Positions 21,986 to 27,056 of a DNA stretch of 27,056 nucleotides are shown piece by piece. This DNA comes from an uncultured Anaerolineaceae bacterium. Lineage in GTDB: Bacteria; Chloroflexota; Anaerolineae; Promineifilales; Promineifilaceae. The stretch is taken from NCBI GenBank assembly GCA_937967805.1, contig CALBTC010000156.1, positions 1-27,056 of the forward strand, given 5' to 3'. The number at the start of each line of letters is the position of its first letter. Within the stretch, counting starts at the first letter, position 1. Made by a program: the position numbers and the translations under genes. A model generated the notes under the pieces. That model did not search any database and was not told the DNA's origin. It saw only the letters and a list, made by a program, of their open reading frames with translations.

Positions 21986-23509
21986 ATGAGCAACGTACCA
22001 CTCGCCGTTGAAATGCAAGAAGTGACCGTGCGCTTTCCGGGCGTGTTGGCCAATGATCGGGTCAACTTTACGCTGAAGCAAGGGGAGATTCATGCGCTGC
22101 TGGGGGAAAATGGAGCCGGCAAAAGCACCTTAATGAATGTGCTGGCGGGCCTGTACAAGCAGGCTTCTGGCACCGTTCGCGTAAATGGACAGCCGGTGAG
22201 TTTCAATTCGCCTAAAGACGCCATTGCTCGGGGAATTGGCATGGTGCACCAACATTTTATGTTGGTGCCTACACAAACCGTCACCGAGAACATCTTGCTC
22301 GGGTTGGATGAGCCCAAGTTTTTTATGAATCTGGCCCAGTACGACAAGAAGATATTGGCCCTGCAAGAGCAGTTTGGCCTGCGGGTAGACCCCAAGGCAA
22401 AAATCTGGCAGCTTTCCGTAGGAGAGCAGCAGCGAGTGGAAATTTTAAAAACGCTGTATCGTGGCGCCAACATTTTGATCATGGACGAGCCCACGGCCGT
22501 TCTCGCCCCCCAAGAAATTGACGACCTGATGCAAACCATGCGCTCCATGGTGGCCCAGGGTAAGTCGATCATTTTTATTAGCCACAAACTGCACGAGGTA
22601 ACGGCCGTTGCCGACCGCATCACCGTTTTGCGCAAAGGCAAAGTCACCGCCGAAGGCCAGGAGATGGCGGGCATGACGCGCGAGAAGCTGGCTGAACTGA
22701 TGGTGGGCCGCAGCGTTGTTTTTGCGGTAGAAAAAGAGCCGCGCGAAGCCGGCCCGGTCGTCTTGTCCATGCGCGACGTTAAAGCGATGAACAACAAAAA
22801 TTTCCCGGCATTGCGCGGCGTTTCGCTGGAAGTGCGCAGTGGCGAGATTTTGGGCATAGCCGGGGTAGCGGGCAACGGCCAAAGTGAATTGGCAGAGGTG
22901 ATCACCGGGCTGCGTCCCTGCAGCGGCACTATCCTGGTCAACGGTGAAGACGTGACCAACCAGCCGCCCATCAAGGCCATACGCACCGGTGTGTCTCACG
23001 TGCCGGAAGATCGCACCCGCGTGGGCAGCGCGCCCAACATGACGATTACCGAAAACACCATCATGAAAAGCTATCGCCGGTCGCCTATCAGCACCGGCTG
23101 GCAAATTAACTTCACCCGCGCTCGTGAACGGGCACGCAAGCTGAAGCAGAAGTACGATATTTTGGCCCCCAGCGTGGAGACGATGGCCCGCAAGCTGTCT
23201 GGCGGCAATTTGCAGAAAGTGATTTTGGCCCGCGAAATTTCGGCCGAACCGGAACTGATGGTAGCGGTTCAGCCCACGCGCGGTCTGGATGTGGGGGCCA
23301 TTGAGGCGATTCAGACGCTGCTGCTGGAACAACGGGAGAATGGAACGGCCGTCCTGCTCATTTCGGAAGAGCTGGAAGAATTGCTGGCGCTAAGTGATAG
23401 GATTGCCGTGATTTATGACGGCCGAATCATGGGCGTCGTCGAGGCAGACAAGGCTGATATTAACGAAATTGGCCTCATGATGACCGGCAGCGTGAAAAAA
23501 GAGGATTAA
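21986..23509 (+). CDS. Nucleoside ABC importer, double ATPase subunit
   Basis: A 507-residue protein with two ABC domains, as in the RbsA/NupO type. The first has Walker A Gly40-Glu-Asn-Gly-Ala-Gly-Lys-Ser-Thr48, a Q-loop in H-Q-H-F-M-L-V-P, a modified signature Leu143-Ser-Val-Gly-Glu-Gln, Walker B I-L-I-M-D-E-P-T and the switch I-S-H-K. The second has a degenerate Walker A (Gly-Val-Ala-Gly-Asn-Gly-Gln-Ser-Glu), signature Leu404-Ser-Gly-Gly-Asn-Leu-Gln-Lys and Gln-Pro-Thr-Arg-Gly-Leu-Asp at the Walker B/D-loop region. Such asymmetry is normal for this family. It energises uptake through the two permeases encoded next. Three exact ACGGCCGT sites encode Thr-Ala-Val in the same phase. The stop is 2 nt before the permease start. 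Confidence 0.93.
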   Translation: MSNVPLAVEMQEVTVRFPGVLANDRVNFTLKQGEIHALLGENGAGKSTLMNVLAGLYKQASGTVRVNGQPVSFNSPKDAIARGIGMVHQHFMLVPTQTVTENILLGLDEPKFFMNLAQYDKKILALQEQFGLRVDPKAKIWQLSVGEQQRVEILKTLYRGANILIMDEPTAVLAPQEIDDLMQTMRSMVAQGKSIIFISHKLHEVTAVADRITVLRKGKVTAEGQEMAGMTREKLAELMVGRSVVFAVEKEPREAGPVVLSMRDVKAMNNKNFPALRGVSLEVRSGEILGIAGVAGNGQSELAEVITGLRPCSGTILVNGEDVTNQPPIKAIRTGVSHVPEDRTRVGSAPNMTITENTIMKSYRRSPISTGWQINFTRARERARKLKQKYDILAPSVETMARKLSGGNLQKVILAREISAEPELMVAVQPTRGLDVGAIEAIQTLLLEQRENGTAVLLISEELEELLALSDRIAVIYDGRIMGVVEADKADINEIGLMMTGSVKKED

Positions 23510-23511
23510 GC

Positions 23512-24630
23512 ATGAGTACCTCGACTCCCGCAAACGAGAAAAGAGCCTTTCCTTACACCCTGCAAATCGAAAAACGAGTCGAAGATATTCCTCGTTGGCT
23601 GCCCGCTGCTACCTCCTTTGGCTCAGTTGTCATCGCTTTTATCATCGCCGGTATTATTCTCAAGATTATTGGCGGTCAGCCGCTGGTGGTGCTGCGCTTC
23701 TTTTTCGACGCCACCTTTGGCAGTTGGCCCGTCTTCTCCGACACCCTTGTTAAAGCGACGCCGCTCATCATGGTCGGGCTGGCCTGTACCGTGGCCTTCA
23801 AGATGAAGCTGTGGAATATCGGGGCCGAGGGACAGTTTTATATCGGCGCTTTTGCCGCCAGCCTGGTGGTGCTCGTGCCCCTGGTTGGCCCGGAAACGCC
23901 GCGCTTCATCGTCATCACCATGATGATGATCATGGGCATGTTAGGCGGCGCAATTTGGGGCTTTTTTCCCGGCTACCTCAAAGCTCGCTACCAGGTAAAT
24001 GAAATCATCACCACCCTCATGCTCAACTACGTTGCTATTTTGTGGAACAATTTTTGGATTTTTGATCGCTGGTCAGACGCCGGATTCCAGATGACGCCAG
24101 TGTTTGAGCGCAACGCCTGGCTGCCGCGCCTAGCCGATTACGCCCGTGAGATCAGCGCCTTTGCCGGCATTACGCTGCATCTGGGATTGGTGTTTGGGTT
24201 GGTTGCGGCCGTTGTTGTCTGGTGGATCATTGAGCGCAGCCGCTGGGGCTACGAAATCAAGCTCATTGGCGACAATCCCGACGCTGCCCGCTACGCCGGC
24301 ATCAATATCACGCGCAATATCGTCTTTGTCATGATGCTCTCTGGCGGGCTTGCCGGGCTCGCCGGCATGGCCGAAGTTAGCGGCGTGGTGCATCGCCTGC
24401 AAGAGCGTATTTCACCCGGTTACGGTTTTACCGGCATTATCATCGCCTGGCTGGCCAAGCTCAATCCTTTTGCAGTGATTTTGGTTTCTATTTTGTTTGG
24501 CGCACTCATCGTTGCCGGTCGCGAAATTCAGCCGTCTGGTTTGTCTAACTTGCTTCAGGGCATCGTCTTATTCATGGTCATCAGCAGCGATGTGCTGCTG
24601 CGCTACAAAATTCGCCTTGTTCGTCATTAG
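23512..24630 (+). CDS. Nucleoside ABC importer permease 1
   Basis: A 372-residue integral membrane permease of the BPD_transp_2 family (NupP/YufP-like), with roughly nine hydrophobic spans. Landmarks are K-A-T-P-L-I-M-V-G-L-A-C-T-V-A-F-K, W-N-I-G-A-E-G-Q-F-Y-I-G-A and V-N-E-I-I-T-T-L-M-L-N-Y, all characteristic of the purine nucleoside type. G-D-N-P-D-A-A-R-Y-A-G-I-N, the coupling-helix region, contacts the ATPase. The start lies 2 nt after the ATPase stop codon, so translation is coupled. It contains no exact ACGGCCGT. Together with the second permease it forms the membrane channel. Confidence 0.92.
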   Translation: MSTSTPANEKRAFPYTLQIEKRVEDIPRWLPAATSFGSVVIAFIIAGIILKIIGGQPLVVLRFFFDATFGSWPVFSDTLVKATPLIMVGLACTVAFKMKLWNIGAEGQFYIGAFAASLVVLVPLVGPETPRFIVITMMMIMGMLGGAIWGFFPGYLKARYQVNEIITTLMLNYVAILWNNFWIFDRWSDAGFQMTPVFERNAWLPRLADYAREISAFAGITLHLGLVFGLVAAVVVWWIIERSRWGYEIKLIGDNPDAARYAGINITRNIVFVMMLSGGLAGLAGMAEVSGVVHRLQERISPGYGFTGIIIAWLAKLNPFAVILVSILFGALIVAGREIQPSGLSNLLQGIVLFMVISSDVLLRYKIRLVRH

Positions 24631-24640
24631 AATTTCCCTG

Positions 24641-24662
24641 TCATTCCCGCGAAGGCGGGGAT
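24641..24662. repeat. Short REP-like hairpin
   Basis: CCCGC (24646-24650) pairs with GCGGG (24655-24659) around GAAG, in the word context TCATTCCCGCGAAGGCGGGG, which occurs as an extragenic repeat in many bacteria. It lies just after permease 1. Confidence 0.55.
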
Positions 24663-24725
24663 CTATTTGCAGAGGCGAACGATTTCTTGTATTTGCCGAC
24701 CACCATGAATGCAAACCTGTAGTCT

Positions 24726-24760
24726 GAACATCCTTGTTCGGACATCGAACAAGGATGTTC
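24726..24760. repeat. Perfect 15-bp hairpin before permease 2
   Basis: 24726-24740 pairs perfectly with 24746-24760 around GACAT. It ends about 10 nt before the ribosome-binding site (GGAG, 24771-24774) of permease 2. Within an operon it may act as a partial terminator or an mRNA processing/stability element. Confidence 0.7.
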
Positions 24761-24780
24761 GATTTACGTAGGAGTTAAAC

Positions 24781-25746
24781 ATGGACCCGATCATCATTTT
24801 ACACGCAGGTTTGGCTACCGGAACCATTCTGCTCTTTGCCGCCATCGGCGAAATATTTGCAGAGCGCTCCGGCATTCTTAATTTAGGCGTGGAGGGGATG
24901 ATGCTGTTGGGGGCAATGGCCGGCTTTAGCACCTCGCTCAGCACGGGTAGCCCCTGGTTGGGTTTGGTGGTGGCGATGATGGCCGGGGGCATCATCAGCC
25001 TGGCGCACGGCTTGGTCTCAATCCATTTTCAAGCGGATCAGGTGGTGAGCGGTCTGTCATTGACCTTTTTGGGCACTGGCCTAGCGCTGGTGCTGGGCGA
25101 AGGGCTTACCGGGCAAAATCCGCCGCTGGTGCCTTCATTTGACATTCCTTTACTATCTCAAATTCCGGTAATTGGTCCCATTTTCTTTTTTGATCACAGC
25201 TTGCTGGTGTATGTGGGCTACATTTTTGCGCCGTTGGCCTGGTACTACATTTACCGCACGCGTCCGGGTATGCACCTGCGCGCTGTTGGTGAAAAGCCGG
25301 AGGCGGCCGATACGATGGGGGTGAACGTTTATCGTTTGCGCTATTTGTACGTGTTTGTGGGCGGCTGCCTGGCCGGCCTGGCCGGGGCGACGATTAGTTT
25401 GTCTGTGTCGCCGGGTTGGTACAGCATTCAAACGACGTCGGGCCAGGGATGGATTGCCGTGGGGCTGGTCATTTTTGCTCAGTGGGACCCGCTGCGGGCG
25501 GCGCTGGGGGGGTACCTGTTTGGCGCGCTGCGGCGCGGCATTCTGGATTTGCAAGGACCGGCAACTTTATTTGGTTTCCGTAATCCATTATTCGTGAACT
25601 CTAACTTTGGCTTCTTCTTGCAGATGATGCCCTTCATTTTGACGATCATCGCCCTGGTGATTGGCTCGCGAGCGGTAGCCCGCAAGCGGTTGGGCGCACC
25701 GGCGGCTCTCGGCGTTCCCTACATTCGCGGCGAGCGCGGTTTGTAG
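24781..25746 (+). CDS. Nucleoside ABC importer permease 2
   Basis: A 321-residue membrane permease, the smaller partner (NupQ/YufQ-like) of the nucleoside importer. Landmarks are I-G-E-I-F-A-E-R-S-G-I-L-N-L-G-V-E-G-M-M near residues 21-40, the highly conserved N-terminal motif, and V-G-E-K-P-E-A-A-D-T-M-G-V-N-V, the coupling loop to the ATPase. About eight to nine spans are expected. A 150-nt gap with two hairpins separates it from permease 1, which is unusual for this operon type. GGAG at 24771-24774 supports the start. Its TAG stop lies in the left edge of the terminal palindrome. Confidence 0.92.
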   Translation: MDPIIILHAGLATGTILLFAAIGEIFAERSGILNLGVEGMMLLGAMAGFSTSLSTGSPWLGLVVAMMAGGIISLAHGLVSIHFQADQVVSGLSLTFLGTGLALVLGEGLTGQNPPLVPSFDIPLLSQIPVIGPIFFFDHSLLVYVGYIFAPLAWYYIYRTRPGMHLRAVGEKPEAADTMGVNVYRLRYLYVFVGGCLAGLAGATISLSVSPGWYSIQTTSGQGWIAVGLVIFAQWDPLRAALGGYLFGALRRGILDLQGPATLFGFRNPLFVNSNFGFFLQMMPFILTIIALVIGSRAVARKRLGAPAALGVPYIRGERGL

Positions 25747-25769
25747 TTGGTCAATTTTTAAAAATTGAC

Positions 25770-25773
<4 letters not shown>
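25743..25773. terminator. Bidirectional palindrome, stop codons in both arms
   Basis: GGTCAATTTTT (25749-25759) is followed at once by its exact complement (25760-25770). Outer GTAG and CTAC give TAG stop codons to the plus-strand permease (25744-25746) and to the minus-strand deaminase (25770-25772). The T and A runs suit bidirectional termination. The words resemble the 16-bp ends of the element at 16756. Confidence 0.75.

Positions 25774-27056
<1,283 letters not shown>

Overview
The window looks like chromosomal sequence of a Chloroflexota bacterium (Anaerolineae-like). This is inferred from the moderately G+C-rich base composition, the lipoproteins with Pro/Thr/Glu linkers, the many word-like intergenic palindromes and the overall gene mix. 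No rRNA or other marker gene is present to confirm it. I found no tRNA, rRNA, CRISPR array, transposase or phage gene. About eighteen protein genes are supported, most of them housekeeping, transport or envelope functions.

Layout. 62-2570 (+): a secreted protein with a Cys/Gly/Trp C-terminal tag, and a lipoprotein with TolB/WD40-like repeats. 2729-3547 (+): a diverged HAM1/ITPase-like domain fused to a C-terminal effector-associated-domain-like module, the best candidate for an undescribed conflict or signalling protein. 3642-6848 (-): a lipoprotein, a FixH-like/cytochrome c membrane protein, a DUF4367-type anti-sigma-like protein and an ECF sigma factor. 7104-11843 (+): a YcaQ/AlkZ-type DNA glycosylase, a LolA/DUF4367-like envelope protein and a MacB-like ABC exporter. 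11910-12978 (-): a VOC protein and an internally shortened cyclase. 13106-13777 (+): a hemolysin III family protein. 13850-16631 (-): a YbdK-type carboxylate-amine ligase and leucyl aminopeptidase PepA. 16926-20362 (+): an NAD-dependent epimerase, carbamate kinase, and a membrane HEXXH/TPR protein. 20585-25746 (+): a BMP-type nucleoside ABC importer (binding lipoprotein, double ATPase, two permeases), facing a convergent adenine deaminase (25770 to the window edge, -). The importer and deaminase together suggest uptake and salvage of purines.

Two DNA-level phenomena cut across the genes. First, the octamer ACGGCCGT occurs at least 35 times (chance expectation about 0.4), in coding and non-coding DNA and in all three codon phases. 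It behaves like a highly iterated palindrome analogous to cyanobacterial HIP1. Second, nearly every intergenic gap holds a long imperfect palindrome built from short reiterated words. Several share GTAG...CTAC ends and supply stop codons. One 74-bp palindrome sits inside the MacB-like gene, flanked by a perfect 10-bp direct repeat, and adds exactly 28 in-frame codons to the linker between ATPase and permease. This looks like a recent insertion of a mobile palindromic element into a protein-coding gene.
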